A stretch of DNA of 64,000 bases from UBA6224 sp963730375 (GCA_963730375.1 CAVSRJ010000001.1:310001-374000); one strand, 5' to 3'. Shown: positions 18,099-27,845, counted from the stretch's first letter. The notes: a model not told the origin generated them from the letters alone. Made by a program: numbers and translations.

Positions 18099-18677
18099 GT
18101 GAAGAACGCTGCTTCTGTATTACTACAACCCGGAGCCCTCACTGTTATTCCGACGGATACAGTGTATGGCCTGGCGGCACGCGCTGCTGATAAGGCAGCA
18201 GTGCAGCGACTGTATGAGGCAAAGCCGCGCGACCGCAAACCAGGAACTGTCATAGCAGCTAACATTGATCAATTAGTAGAGCTAGGAATGTCCAGGCGCT
18301 ACCTAAAAGCCGTTGAGCAATACTGGCCCGCTGCGCTTAGTGTGGTCATACCTTGCGGTGAAGAGCTGGCATACATGATGTTCGACAAACGGAGCTTGGC
18401 GGTACGCATTCCTGATGACGAGCCACTCCGCGCCATGCTGGAACAGACTGGTCCACTACTCACTACCAGTGCCAACGCTCCAGGTGAGCCAACTGCTACG
18501 AACGTGGCTGAAGCCCGGCAGTTTTTTGCTGACGCGGTGGACTACTACCAGGATGGTGGTGACCTGTCAGGTCGACCGCCATCGACAGTCATTCGGGTCG
18601 TTGACGATGCGATAGAAATTCTGCGCCGAGGCGCTGTCGACATAGACGAAACCGGCCGCATCACTCAGCCCAAATAG
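18099..18677 (+). CDS. Threonylcarbamoyl-AMP synthase (Sua5/YrdC/YciO)
   Basis: 192 residues with the YrdC-domain signature: TVIPTDTVYGLAARA near the N-terminus, RDRKPGTVIA, LAVRIPDD and LLTTSANAPGEP. The enzyme makes L-threonylcarbamoyl-AMP from Thr, bicarbonate and ATP for t6A37 of ANN-decoding tRNAs. The short length matches the YrdC form without a Sua5 domain. The start is a GTG at 18099, 7 nt after TATAAT (18086-18091). The other t6A genes (tsaB/C/D/E) are not in the window. Confidence 0.9.
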   Translation: MKNAASVLLQPGALTVIPTDTVYGLAARAADKAAVQRLYEAKPRDRKPGTVIAANIDQLVELGMSRRYLKAVEQYWPAALSVVIPCGEELAYMMFDKRSLAVRIPDDEPLRAMLEQTGPLLTTSANAPGEPTATNVAEARQFFADAVDYYQDGGDLSGRPPSTVIRVVDDAIEILRRGAVDIDETGRITQPK

Positions 18678-18778
18678 CCATTACACCATCAGTTTCACTT
18701 TAGTAAACGTTGACTAAAATCACACACTTTCATACGATGCTAAGGTAAAATAATGCTTATGATAAAAAGGAAGCGATA

Positions 18779-19339
18779 ATGGCAAAAGCAAAAACTACAT
18801 CCAGCAAGACTAATAGAAAATCGATAGACGTGGTCCTGACACTCCTCGGCGGCGTAGCCGTGGTTGTGCTGCTAACCATCGGCAGTTTAGCGTGGTACGC
18901 CTTTGATTTCGCTACGACACAGGTTCATGACCAACTTGCGGCTCAAAAAGTCTACTTCCCACCAAAGGGTAGCCCAGCACTAGATCCCGAAGAATTTCCA
19001 GGTCTTCAGCAGTACGCTGGCCAACTCGTTGATAACGGACCAAAAGCCAAGGCCTACGCTGACGAATTTATCGGCAAACACCTAGAGAATATTGCCGGCG
19101 GCAAGAGCTACGCCGAGGTGAGTGAAGAAGCTCGGGCAAATCCAGATGACGCTGCACTCCAGGGCCAAAAAGCAGCGCTATTCCAGGGTGAAACCCTCCG
19201 TGGTCTGCTGTTGACTGCTGGATACGGCTATTGGACCTTCGGTATGATTGCTGGCTACGCGGCCGTTGCAGCCTTTGTCGGTGCAATTGTTATGGCGGTA
19301 CTCGTCGCACTCGGCTACATGCGAATCAACAAGCGATAA
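18779..19339 (+). CDS. Two-TM membrane protein, actinobacterial-type
   Basis: 186 residues with TM helices at about 19-43 and 155-182 enclosing an extracytoplasmic region. The segment VHDQLAAQKVYFPPKGSPAL and the GETLRGLLL stretch resemble conserved membrane proteins common in Actinobacteria; this resemblance is from memory and unverified. The start follows AAAAGGAAG. A terminator hairpin follows. Confidence 0.7.
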   Translation: MAKAKTTSSKTNRKSIDVVLTLLGGVAVVVLLTIGSLAWYAFDFATTQVHDQLAAQKVYFPPKGSPALDPEEFPGLQQYAGQLVDNGPKAKAYADEFIGKHLENIAGGKSYAEVSEEARANPDDAALQGQKAALFQGETLRGLLLTAGYGYWTFGMIAGYAAVAAFVGAIVMAVLVALGYMRINKR

Positions 19340-19362
19340 CATCGTACACAACAACGCATTAC

Positions 19363-19397
19363 TTCCGGTCAGAATTATACTGGCCGGAAGTTTTATT
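19363..19397 (+). terminator. Rho-independent terminator
   Basis: CTTCCGG...CCGGAAG stem extended by TCAG/CTGG, followed by TTTTATTT. It ends the plus-strand membrane protein gene and overlaps the stop of the convergent hydrolase gene. Confidence 0.8.
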
Positions 19398-20136
19398 TCA
19401 GATCAAACTCAACTACGAGCGCTTTGTGGTCAGAGACTATCTCCTCGCAGACCCGAAAATCTCGCACCGAGATGCGGTCATTCACGAGGACGTGATCACA
19501 GGCAACATTCGGAACTTTGCCAAGTACACTGAGGGTGGTCGATACTTGGTGAGTTGCGGTTAGATCTTCGAGAAAATTGTCAAAAACACGCATGGCCGGC
19601 GCACTCGCATTGAGATTAAGGTCACCAGCAAAAATGAGCGGCAGGTCAGCGTGTTTCTGAGCTTGCTCAACGACTAGCTTCATTTTCTCAATAGATGTTT
19701 CGCTGCCTTCTGGTGTGATCTCCCAATAGCCATGATGATTAATGACGCACAGTGTTGCTTCGCCAACTTGCAGCAAGGTTGTTTGTAGATTGCGGCTGTT
19801 AGGGACCCTACGTTCAGGTGTTAAATCCTCGACATATTCACCATTGATGAATGTAGTCTCTTGATGGATGATAGGAAACTTGCTAAATACGGCATTGCCG
19901 AATGGTGCCGTCTCGTGTGCAACTTCCATTGACCACGTTGGTGAAAAATACGTATGCTCATAGCCAATATTTTTTATTTGGCCAAATATGTCGAACGTAT
20001 TATCAGGAAAGACTACAGGGCCAGTGCAGTCGAACACTTCCTGTGCGGTAATGATGTCGGGCTGCTCGGCTTCAATCAGCTTGAGAATCTGCGGCGTGAG
20101 CCTGCCCATCCAGAGGTTTAACTGCAATAGCTTCAT
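19393..20136 (-). CDS. Endonuclease/exonuclease/phosphatase family hydrolase
   Basis: 247 residues from the ATG at 20136, which overlaps the stop of the upstream murC-like gene (ATGA), so translation is coupled; a longer frame would overlap more and is less likely. EEP-superfamily motifs: LQLNLWMG, DIITAQEVFD (metal-binding Glu), FAGDLNLNA and SDHKALVVEF (catalytic Asp-His). The family includes phosphodiesterases, sphingomyelinases and AP endonucleases; no signal peptide is seen, so a cytosolic substrate is more likely. Confidence 0.85.
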   Translation of the reverse strand: MKLLQLNLWMGRLTPQILKLIEAEQPDIITAQEVFDCTGPVVFPDNTFDIFGQIKNIGYEHTYFSPTWSMEVAHETAPFGNAVFSKFPIIHQETTFINGEYVEDLTPERRVPNSRNLQTTLLQVGEATLCVINHHGYWEITPEGSETSIEKMKLVVEQAQKHADLPLIFAGDLNLNASAPAMRVFDNFLEDLTATHQVSTTLSVLGKVPNVACDHVLVNDRISVRDFRVCEEIVSDHKALVVEFDLK

Positions 20137-21425
20137 TGCACGAACTCTTGTCGGAGCCATTCGTCTAGGCTGCCTCCACCTCCACCGGCCATGCCGACGA
20201 CCATGGCGCCGTCATCAAGATGCTTTTGGATGGCACGCTTGAGGCCGTCGTTGAGCTCGGCTGGCTCTGCTATGTCTGGGTTTGGCAGGTGACTGATGAG
20301 CTCTTCGGGTGAGATAACTCGCTGCTCGGGATCTTCACGGGCGAGATAACTTGGCGTCCAGTACACATGGTTCGCACCGTCAAAACAGTCACCGTAGTCA
20401 TCAATCATAAAGTGTTGGCGACGGTTAGTCAGTGGCTCGTATACTACGATGAGCTCTTGACCGGTTTCATCGGCCATTTCACGGGCAACGCTCATGGCGC
20501 CACGTATCTTCTCAGGCGTGTGGGCGTAATCACTGTACAGATTTGGTACGAGCTGTTCCATGCGTCGCTGCAGGCCAGGGAAGGCGTTAATAGCGTCGAG
20601 CACAAGCTGTTTGTCGACACTACCTATTCGTTCTACGGCACGGCAAGCCAGGCGTGCGTCGAGACGGTTGTACAGACCGCGCAGGACGATATGGTCGTTG
20701 CTGTCATTAGGATCCAGGGTGGTCAAGGAGCCCGTCTGCGCTAGTCCCAGATAGTCTAAGTCATCCTGCCACAGTACCGTGTGCTGGCTTTGCTCAATAA
20801 ACTCACGAAAGGCTGCCTGGTAGTCCTCACGAGTGGGGAATATCTCATGGTGATCCCACGAGACGCCCGTAATCAGGCTGAGATGAGGCTCGAACGCCAG
20901 GAAGTTGCGGTCAAACTCGTCGCACTCGTACACAAAATACTCACTGTCAGGGTCGTACTCACCCATATCGCCAAAAGGAATCTTTGCTCCAACCGAGTAG
21001 CTCACGGGGATACCGAGCTGCTTGAATAGCCATATGACCATGGCCGTCGTTGTGGTTTTGCCATGGGTACCGGCCACAGCAATAAGTTTGAGTTGCTTGT
21101 CAGTAATAATTTGATTGAGTAATTCGTCCCGCTTCGAAACATGAATTTCTTGCTCTTGGGCGAAGATGAGTTCAGGCGGTTCGGGAGTCTCGAGCGTTAA
21201 TGCGGAAGTGTACACGACCCAATCAATTGGCTTGGCATCGTGAGCTTTGGCGATGTCGTCGCGGCTTTGGCCGATGACGATATTTGAGATACCGTGCTGG
21301 CGCAAATACTCGATGTACTGCGAGTCCTGCTTGTCGCTGCCAGACACCTCATAGCCGGCACGCTTAGCAATGAGCGCCAGAGGGCCGATGGCCGTACCAC
21401 CTATGCCAGAGAAGTAAATATGCAT
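20133..21425 (-). CDS. murC: UDP-N-acetylmuramate--alanine ligase-type Mur ligase
   Basis: 430 residues with the MurC/Mpl layout: N-terminal Rossmann nucleotide-sugar domain (YFSGIGGTAIGPLA, VSGSDK), ATP-binding VAGTHGKTTTTAM at about 115-127, central YECDEFDRNF and ITGVSWDHHEIF, and C-terminal YSDYAHTPEKI. MurC adds L-Ala to UDP-MurNAc in the cytosol; Mpl recycles the tripeptide. MurC is preferred because the organism type has a minimal peptidoglycan pathway, but Mpl cannot be excluded by eye. Confidence 0.88.
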   Translation of the reverse strand: MHIYFSGIGGTAIGPLALIAKRAGYEVSGSDKQDSQYIEYLRQHGISNIVIGQSRDDIAKAHDAKPIDWVVYTSALTLETPEPPELIFAQEQEIHVSKRDELLNQIITDKQLKLIAVAGTHGKTTTTAMVIWLFKQLGIPVSYSVGAKIPFGDMGEYDPDSEYFVYECDEFDRNFLAFEPHLSLITGVSWDHHEIFPTREDYQAAFREFIEQSQHTVLWQDDLDYLGLAQTGSLTTLDPNDSNDHIVLRGLYNRLDARLACRAVERIGSVDKQLVLDAINAFPGLQRRMEQLVPNLYSDYAHTPEKIRGAMSVAREMADETGQELIVVYEPLTNRRQHFMIDDYGDCFDGANHVYWTPSYLAREDPEQRVISPEELISHLPNPDIAEPAELNDGLKRAIQKHLDDGAMVVGMAGGGGGSLDEWLRQEFVQ

Positions 21426-21506
21426 GTCATAAGCTTACCCTGGCATGCCGGCGCCGTCCAGGGTTGTGACTAGGATTCTAAGCGTAAGCATGCGTATAAT
21501 TGAAGT

Positions 21507-22115
21507 ATGGACAGGCGCACCGCGCAAAACGCATACAAAAACCTCCACCACCTCAATCCCTGGTATGTGTTCGTCGTGTTTTTGATACTGGCGAGTTTCT
21601 CGGTGTACCAATTGCGCAGCAACAATCTGCATATGGCTCAGCTACGTGACGCTGTCTATACTGCCGATCAAAAAAACACTGATGTGGATGGCTCGCTACA
21701 ACATTTACGCGATTTCGTGGGGCACCACATGAACACGGACTTATCCAGTGGTGAAAATGCCGTCTACCCACCGATTCAGCTGAAATACACCTATGATCGA
21801 CTTATCACCGAGAAAAGTAAGGGCACTAACGACCGCAACGCGCGCATCTATACCGAAGCACAGGCCTACTGCGAAGACAAAATCCCCAGCGGATTCTCTG
21901 GCCGATACCGCATCGGTTGTATCCAGGACTACGTCAAAAGCCATAATGCGTCACCGACGTACATCAGCCCTGACTTGTACAAGTTCGACTTCTACAGCCC
22001 GGTCTGGGCACCTGATCTTGCCGGCATCAGCCTGGTACTGGCCGGCATTTCATTTACTCTGTTTGTCGCATTATTGTTGACTCGTTGGGTAGTCAAGCAA
22101 GTAGCCAAAGGCTAA
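21507..22115 (+). CDS. Membrane protein with N- and C-terminal TM helices
   Basis: 202 residues: TM helix about 17-35, a 130-residue extracytoplasmic region with two Cys (AYCEDKIP and YRIGCIQDY, a possible disulfide), and a second TM helix about 172-195. The leaderless promoter TATAAT (21495-21500) is 6 nt before the ATG. Not recognised. Confidence 0.75.
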   Translation: MDRRTAQNAYKNLHHLNPWYVFVVFLILASFSVYQLRSNNLHMAQLRDAVYTADQKNTDVDGSLQHLRDFVGHHMNTDLSSGENAVYPPIQLKYTYDRLITEKSKGTNDRNARIYTEAQAYCEDKIPSGFSGRYRIGCIQDYVKSHNASPTYISPDLYKFDFYSPVWAPDLAGISLVLAGISFTLFVALLLTRWVVKQVAKG

Positions 22116-22117
22116 CA

Positions 22118-22145
22118 TACAAAAACACCCGTCGGATGGACGGGT
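22118..22145 (-). terminator. Rho-independent terminator of the minus-strand gene
   Basis: AACACCCGTC and GACGGGTGTT form the stem; on the minus strand TTTTTG follows. It begins about 20 bp after the stop of the gene at 22167-22886. Confidence 0.85.
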
Positions 22146-22166
22146 GTTAATGAAGCGACTAATGGT

Positions 22167-22886
22167 TTAGTTGCCGCTGTTGGTGTTCGTGGTGTCGTTG
22201 TTCTTTGGTGTGGTGTTGGTTGCAGGCGTAGTGTCAGTTGTGGATGGGGTGGTGTCGGTGCTGCCCTGAACCGGAGTAGTACCAGTGTTCGCATCGTTAC
22301 ACGTTTGACCATTTGGATTTGCCTCTTGCCACTGCTTGACGAGCTTGGCAACCTGACCGTCATCCTGGAGGTTCTCCCAGAAGTTAACTTGATTCTGGTT
22401 GATGACCATACGGTCCTGAGGTTTGTGCAATTCACAACCGAGCTTGATGAGGGTAATCTGACCGTTCGACGCTGCCTTGTTCGAGTTGTTGGCAGCAGAT
22501 TGCAGGTAGTAAATGCCGTCGAGGACGAGGTAGTCACTACTCAGGCTTGTCACGTGGCCGAAGTATACTTGGTCGTTTGTCAGGAAGACAGCCTGAAGCT
22601 TGTCAGGATTGACGTAGTCATTCTCTGAGCTGGGTCGGGCGACCATTAATAGCGCTAGGGCTGCTGCAATCAGGACGCCGAGCACGACAACCAGCAGGGC
22701 GCCTCCCCAACGAAATAGCTTCTTGCCGTCACCTGATGGCAAGCTGGGCATGGTGTGACGACCAGATTCGTTAGGAGTTGTTGTAGATTTTGCGCCAGCT
22801 GAACTGTCGTCTACTGCAGTTGGCGAGAAAGCCGCACCGCGACGAGGGGCATTGTTATTTTGTTGACCACGATTCGTAAAGTCCAT
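22167..22886 (-). CDS. Membrane-anchored protein with Asn/Thr-rich tail
   Basis: 239 residues: about 55 polar residues, a TM helix (about 57-83, FRWGGALLVVVLGVLIAAALALLMV), then a globular region (AVFLTNDQVYFGHVTSLSSDYLVLDGIYYL) and a low-complexity C-terminal tail of Thr, Asn and Pro, probably wall-spanning or exposed. The pattern VYFGHV..LVL..IYYL recurs in short Saccharibacteria membrane proteins to my knowledge, but it has no assigned function. Confidence 0.75.
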   Translation of the reverse strand: MDFTNRGQQNNNAPRRGAAFSPTAVDDSSAGAKSTTTPNESGRHTMPSLPSGDGKKLFRWGGALLVVVLGVLIAAALALLMVARPSSENDYVNPDKLQAVFLTNDQVYFGHVTSLSSDYLVLDGIYYLQSAANNSNKAASNGQITLIKLGCELHKPQDRMVINQNQVNFWENLQDDGQVAKLVKQWQEANPNGQTCNDANTGTTPVQGSTDTTPSTTDTTPATNTTPKNNDTTNTNSGN

Positions 22887-23020
22887 ACGTATACACCACC
22901 TATATTAAACGTTTATGGTTATAGCCACCAGTGTAGTACAACTGTCATGCCGGAGCAACTGCATTTTTGAAATATAGCAATAAATCTTGCATTTCAGAGG
23001 TCATAAAAATCATTACAGGG

Positions 23021-23050
23021 TTGACAAACAAATTTACCCCAGAGTATGTT
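23021..23050 (+). promoter_or_regulatory. Promoter of the 64-aa protein gene
   Basis: TTGACA (23021-23026) and TATGTT (23045-23050) with an 18-bp spacer; the ATG is 38 nt further on with AGAGGGGAG before it. Confidence 0.65.
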
Positions 23051-23087
23051 AGGGGTACCAACTAATTCGTAAGAGAGGGGAGAACGC

Positions 23088-23282
23088 ATGGCTTATAGTC
23101 ACACGAACTCAAAGGGTGTTACGTACTACCTAAACTCAAAGGAAGTAACGCTCCGCGGTGGAAAAGTACAGAGGATTTTTTACTTCAGTAAGGACCAACG
23201 ACCAGAGGGCTGCGAACTGCCTGACGGCTACACAGTCAACGAAAACCCACGCAACGGTTTCTTGACCGTCAAGCGTGCCTAG
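23088..23282 (+). CDS. Small conserved-type protein, 64 aa
   Basis: A small basic soluble protein (MAYSHTNSKGVTYYLNSKEV..., with a GGKVQRIFYFSKD strand pair and GYTVNENPRNGFLTVK). It has its own consensus promoter, a good ribosome-binding site and a strong terminator, so it is a genuine, probably well-expressed, single gene. Predicted mostly beta. Function unknown. Confidence 0.8.
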   Translation: MAYSHTNSKGVTYYLNSKEVTLRGGKVQRIFYFSKDQRPEGCELPDGYTVNENPRNGFLTVKRA

Positions 23283-23304
23283 TACGAAAATCTGACACAT
23301 TGGA

Positions 23305-23347
23305 CACCCGGCCACCTCGAAAAGAGCCGGGTGTCTTTTATTTTTTT
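23305..23347 (+). terminator. Rho-independent terminator
   Basis: ACACCCGGC and GCCGGGTGT stem followed by a long T-rich run; the run merges into the promoter of the ABC gene that follows. Confidence 0.9.
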
Positions 23348-23363
23348 GCTACAATTTAGTTAT

Positions 23364-24125
23364 ATGAGTAACCAAACAATCCTCGAGGTCAAAGACCTCC
23401 AGAAATCTTACGACGGTAAAAAAGCAGTTGACGGCATCAGTTTTAGTGTCAAAAAGGGCGAAATATTTGGCATCCTCGGTCCGAACGGCGCCGGCAAGAC
23501 AACAACCCTTGAGATGATTGAAACGCTGCGCAGTATCGATGGTGGCAGTGCCACAATTGATGGCGTTGACGTGGCTAGCAACCCCTACAAAATTCGCGGC
23601 ATGATTGGCGTGCAGCCACAGACACCCGGGTTCCAGGACAAGACCAAGCTGACCGAACTAATACAGATGTTTGCTGCTGCCTACGGCGAAAAAGTTAATC
23701 CAAAAGAGTTTCTGGACGAAGTAAATCTGGGCGACAAAGCCGATGCCTATGTCGAGCAATTGTCGGGTGGTCAAAAGCAGCGCTTTAGCATTGTGGCGGC
23801 ACTGGTGCACAACCCAAAAGTATTCTTCCTGGATGAGCCAACGACGGGGCTCGACCCGCAGGCGCGTCGCAATCTATGGGAACTGATTGAGAACGTCCGT
23901 GATCGGGGCATCAGCGTCATCCTGACGACGCACTATATGGACGAGGCCGAGGTGCTGTGTGACCGCATCGCCATTATGGATGGCGGTAAAATCATTGCCC
24001 TCGACACGCCAAAAAACCTCATCAAGGCTTTGCTCAAGCGTGGCTTTACCAAAGAACAGCAGGTCGAACAGGCTGACCTAGAGGACGTGTTTATTGATAT
24101 GACCGGAAAGGCACTGAGGGGATAA
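23364..24125 (+). CDS. ABC transporter ATP-binding protein (ABC-2 type exporter)
   Basis: 253 residues. Walker A GPNGAGKTT, signature LSGGQKQRFS, Walker B VFFLDEPTTGLDP and the H-loop His in TTHYMDEAE are all intact. The class is the drug/antibiotic-type exporter ATPase that pairs with an ABC-2 permease, here the next gene 4 nt downstream. ATG 23364 is chosen because TACAAT (23350-23355) lies 8 nt upstream; a longer frame starts inside the preceding terminator. Confidence 0.93.
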   Translation: MSNQTILEVKDLQKSYDGKKAVDGISFSVKKGEIFGILGPNGAGKTTTLEMIETLRSIDGGSATIDGVDVASNPYKIRGMIGVQPQTPGFQDKTKLTELIQMFAAAYGEKVNPKEFLDEVNLGDKADAYVEQLSGGQKQRFSIVAALVHNPKVFFLDEPTTGLDPQARRNLWELIENVRDRGISVILTTHYMDEAEVLCDRIAIMDGGKIIALDTPKNLIKALLKRGFTKEQQVEQADLEDVFIDMTGKALRG

Positions 24126-24129
24126 TCGT

Positions 24130-25246
24130 ATGACACTAAAGCAACAACTCTACACCGTGTGGGCATTTTTCACGATTAATCTGCGACGGCTATTCCGTGA
24201 CCGTCTCGCGTTATTTTTCACCTTTCTGTTTCCGCTGATTTTCCTGTTCGTATTTGGCGCCATCAACAATGGCAATGGCAACATTAGCTTCAGCGTAGCG
24301 CTTATCAATCAGTCGGACAGTGACTTTGCTAAGCAGTATGCGGCCAAGCTGCGTGACAGTGACACCTTCAAGGTCGACCAGTCGGTCACGAACCTGACGG
24401 AGGCTAAGCAGAAGATTGAGCGCAGTCAGATAGACGGCATTATCGTGCTGCCAAAGGATTTTGGCACCGTCAAAGAAGGGCAAGCCTACCCCTCTGGCCA
24501 GGCAAAGATCCTGTTCAGTCGTAACAATGACCAAGCCGGCCAAACGCTCGTCACGGTGCTCAATGGCGCATTCAAGGAGACGAATGCCAAGATTGTAACC
24601 GTCACAAGAGCCCTTCACCGTCAAAGGCGAGACACTCAACAGTAATAGTTTGAGTGCGTTTGACTACACCTTCACAGGTCTGCTGGGCTTTGCCATATTA
24701 GGTGCCGGCATCTTTGGACCCATGAATGTCTTTCCGGAACTAAAGAAAATGGGAATCTTGCGCCGTCTACACACCACGCCACTGCGTGTCTGGCAGTATT
24801 TCTTGTCGAACATGCTCAGCAATGCGGTCACTGGCCTGTTGTCAGTCGCGGCGATGTTCGTGGTTGCAGTGTTGGTATTTAATCTCCAGGTTGTCGGCAA
24901 TCTGTTCGCGCTGGCGGCATTCTTGGCATTTGGTATCGTTGTGGTGCTGGGTATTGGGCTGGCCATTGGTGGCTGGGCCAAGAATGAGCGCCAGGCTGCG
25001 CCGCTCGGTAACATCGTGGTGTTTCCGATGATGTTCCTAACTGGCGTGTTCTTCCCACGTTTCCTTATGCCAGAATGGCTACAAAACATCTCGTTCTACA
25101 TGCCGCTGACACCGGTCATTGATGGAGCCCGCATGATCCTGACCGAAGGCAAGGGATTACTCGATCTGGGTCCACAATTAGCCGTCATGGCCGTATGGAT
25201 GATTGTCATCTACGCCATCGCCTTCCGTGTTTTCCGCTGGGAATAA
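24130..25246 (+). CDS. ABC-2 type permease (frameshift)
   Basis: Two frames, 24130-24645 and 24650-25246, are one gene: the first ends after KIVTVT, and an alternate frame continues EPFTVKGETLNSNSLSAFDYTF into the second. A one-base indel near 24605 explains it. Topology: one TM at about 25-45, a large extracytoplasmic loop, then five to six TM helices with the ABC-2 motif MMFLTGVFFPRFLMPEWLQ. It forms an exporter with the upstream ATPase; substrate unknown. Confidence 0.85.
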
Positions 25247-25293
25247 CATCACAACATTGACAAAATAGCCATTAGCATGTTATAAATACTATC

Positions 25294-26202
25294 ATGTCTA
25301 ACGAAAACCAACACAATCAGTCTCATCTGTCAGATGGAAGTCCATTCCCCAACTACGATGACCCTCGCGAGTTTCCTGATTTGAGTCCGGCGCAACAAGC
25401 ACAGATGGACCACCTGATGGATACGCAAGGGCTGTCGGCGTACGAAGCACGGCTGCGGGCGCTGGGCCAGCCCATCGTAGGTGAAAGTGATGTCGAATTG
25501 GGATTACCAGATGAAGATACCGAAACATTACCAGAGATTGAACGTTTGGAGCGGTTCGAGACAGTAAAGCAACAGCATGGATTTTATCCTGCGAGCCTGC
25601 GAGAACTTAGCGAAGTCACGACTATTGATGCGTTCTCAGAAAAGCAGTGGGGTGTCTCGAAACATCTAGGTGAAATTGCCCAGCACCAGATTAAACACGG
25701 CTATGATCCGGACGCCTCAGCTCAGTCGGTGGTCACCGAGTACGCCCGTTTTGCCCATAATGCGCGTAGTGAGGCAACTCGTCTCATGCAACTGGCAGCA
25801 GAGCTTGCCGAAGTCGACGCCCACACTTTCAGTACACTCAATCCAGACCATGCAGTAACAGCACCCGGGCTTCTCGTACGATTTCTTGACTGGGAAGATT
25901 TTGCCCGCGGTGATCACGAGAGTGACGAACTATACCCACTCGTTCGCTATACCGATAATGTCGCGTTAGACCCCAGAGAGTTCGGCAGGCAGAACCCCTC
26001 GCGACCTATGAGAGACTACATTGATTCTCGTCTTAGCTCATTACGCCTAGACCAGGCGCGCAAATCGACTCAGCGCGCGATACAAGATCGCCAGGCCGCC
26101 CTAAGCTACTGGCAGACACAGCTTGAAGGAATCCAGCAATACAGTACTGGCCCGGCTCGGGTCATTGCAGCTAGTGAACTGGACAAATTACACGTAAACT
26201 AG
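25294..26202 (+). CDS. Hypothetical helical protein, 302 aa
   Basis: Not recognised. Soluble, no signal peptide or TM. The N-terminal 90 residues are acidic and Pro-rich; the rest is rich in Ala, Glu and Gln with long predicted helices, and ends in a probable coiled coil (RLDQARKSTQRAIQDRQAALS). A TATAAA box ends 7 nt before the ATG. Five bp separate it from the dus gene, so the two may be cotranscribed. Confidence 0.7.
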   Translation: MSNENQHNQSHLSDGSPFPNYDDPREFPDLSPAQQAQMDHLMDTQGLSAYEARLRALGQPIVGESDVELGLPDEDTETLPEIERLERFETVKQQHGFYPASLRELSEVTTIDAFSEKQWGVSKHLGEIAQHQIKHGYDPDASAQSVVTEYARFAHNARSEATRLMQLAAELAEVDAHTFSTLNPDHAVTAPGLLVRFLDWEDFARGDHESDELYPLVRYTDNVALDPREFGRQNPSRPMRDYIDSRLSSLRLDQARKSTQRAIQDRQAALSYWQTQLEGIQQYSTGPARVIAASELDKLHVN

Positions 26203-26206
26203 TGGG

Positions 26207-27193
26207 ATGAATGGAGCAGTGAGGAGCCAACCCTTCTTTGTGTTGTCACCTATGGACGACGTGACTGATTCGGTATTTCGCCGGATTATTGCTGGTGCTG
26301 CCAAGCCGGATTTGTTTTTTACCGAGTTTGCCAACGTGGATGGTCTGCAGAGCGCCGGCCGGCCGCGACTACTGAAAAAGCTGCAGTTTACCGAGACCGA
26401 GCAACCGCTGATTGCCCACATTTGGGGCCTAAAGCCGGAGAATTTTACCAAGACTGCTCGAGAAATCGCTGATGGTACGATGGCGCATGAGTTTGGCTTG
26501 CCAGAGGGTGTCAATTTTGCCGGCATTGACCTGAACATGGGCTGCCCGGCCAAATCGGAAGTCAAAGCCGGCGCGTGTAGCGCGCTCATCAACGACCGGC
26601 CTCTCGCAAGTGAGATTATCAAAGCTACCCAGGCTGGGGCGGGTGATTTGCCCGTCAGCGTCAAGACGCGACTGGGCTTTAGCACGATTGATTTGACATG
26701 GATAGAATTCCTCTTGGAGCACAACCTGGATATGCTGAGTGTTCACGCCCGTACGCGCAAGGAAATGAGCAAAGTTCCCGCCCATTGGGAAGAGTTTGGC
26801 AAGATTCGCGAACTGCGTGATAGGATTGCACCTGACACCAAACTGGTCGGCAACGGTGACATTACCAGTCGACAACTTGGGCTCGAGCTGGCAGAGAAAT
26901 ATGGCCTGGACGGCATCATGATTGGTCGCGGCGTCTTTCACGACCCGTACGTGTTTGCCGAGCAAAGTCAATGGCACGAGGTAACCCCTAAAGAGCGACT
27001 GCAGCTGTATCGCCGCCACGTTGAATTATTCCAAAGCACCTGGCAGGAGGGTGACCGCCCCATCCACACACTCAACAAGTTTTGCAAAATATATGTCAGC
27101 GATTTTGACGGAGCTAAAGAGCTTCGTGAGCAGCTGATGAACGCAGGTACGACAGAGGAATTACTGCGTCATATCGACAACGCTATCTCATAA
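26207..27193 (+). CDS. tRNA-dihydrouridine synthase
   Basis: 328 residues, TIM-barrel FMN enzyme that reduces uridines in the tRNA D-loop. Family motifs: LSPMDDVTDSVFR at the N-terminus, DLNMGCPAKSEVKAGACSAL with the catalytic Cys, VKTRLGF, SVHARTRKEMSK and VGNGDI..GIMIGRG for FMN phosphate binding. The C-terminal helical domain is present. Which Dus class it is cannot be decided by eye. It starts 5 bp after the hypothetical gene. Confidence 0.93.
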   Translation: MNGAVRSQPFFVLSPMDDVTDSVFRRIIAGAAKPDLFFTEFANVDGLQSAGRPRLLKKLQFTETEQPLIAHIWGLKPENFTKTAREIADGTMAHEFGLPEGVNFAGIDLNMGCPAKSEVKAGACSALINDRPLASEIIKATQAGAGDLPVSVKTRLGFSTIDLTWIEFLLEHNLDMLSVHARTRKEMSKVPAHWEEFGKIRELRDRIAPDTKLVGNGDITSRQLGLELAEKYGLDGIMIGRGVFHDPYVFAEQSQWHEVTPKERLQLYRRHVELFQSTWQEGDRPIHTLNKFCKIYVSDFDGAKELREQLMNAGTTEELLRHIDNAIS

Positions 27194-27283
27194 AATTGAC
27201 GCTTTGTCAGTTATTTTACAGCAAACTCCGCTTATGGAGGTTATGGTGATAGTATCGTTTGACACATAAAGAGAGGAGGGTGC

Positions 27284-27820
27284 ATGGACAAGTTGCTGTA
27301 TACGTTATCCTTCCTAGCAGCGGCCGCGTTGATTGCTGGTAGCGCCTTCATCCCGGAAAGTGCGCCAATGTGGTTGGCGTCTACGACCGACGCAATGAAT
27401 ATTGTACGAGGGGTGCTAGCTGCCATGATGCTGGGCTTATTTGTTACTAATCCACCACGATCAATGCCGTTCCGACTCGGACTGGGAGTTGCTGGACTGG
27501 GGCTGGCGGCACTGTCTATGGGGCTGTTGTTGAGCGGGAGTATACACATCGTAGATGTACTGTTATTCGCAGAAGCGGCTGTCTGTTTCATGTTAGCCGC
27601 CATCGAGGCAAAGCCCGTAGTGGTCGAGCACCCGGTATTACAGCGCCTACAGGTTAATCCGGCTACGCTGGGAGGCAACTGGCTGAATGATGTTCGCTCC
27701 ACTCGTACAACGTGGATGGTGAATACGGCTGTAGTGAGCAGTGTTATGCTCCACCACGCACGGCGCCATTCATCGCTGTGGCCTAAATTCCCATCATCAT
27801 TTAACGGTCGCCCGCCTTAG
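27284..27820 (+). CDS. Hypothetical four-TM membrane protein
   Basis: 178 residues, ATG preceded by AGAGAGGAGGG. Four hydrophobic helices fall in the first 115 residues, followed by a basic, Arg/His-rich tail. The tail (HHARRHSSLWPKFPSSFNGRPP) has unusual composition and could result from a frameshift. Not recognised. Confidence 0.65.
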   Translation: MDKLLYTLSFLAAAALIAGSAFIPESAPMWLASTTDAMNIVRGVLAAMMLGLFVTNPPRSMPFRLGLGVAGLGLAALSMGLLLSGSIHIVDVLLFAEAAVCFMLAAIEAKPVVVEHPVLQRLQVNPATLGGNWLNDVRSTRTTWMVNTAVVSSVMLHHARRHSSLWPKFPSSFNGRPP

Positions 27821-27845
27821 GAAGTGTCGTGGAAATTACCAAGGG

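Noticed and set aside
20285..20310. CTGATGA within murC as a hammerhead
   Set aside because: No GAAA after a paired stem II; it is ordinary coding sequence.
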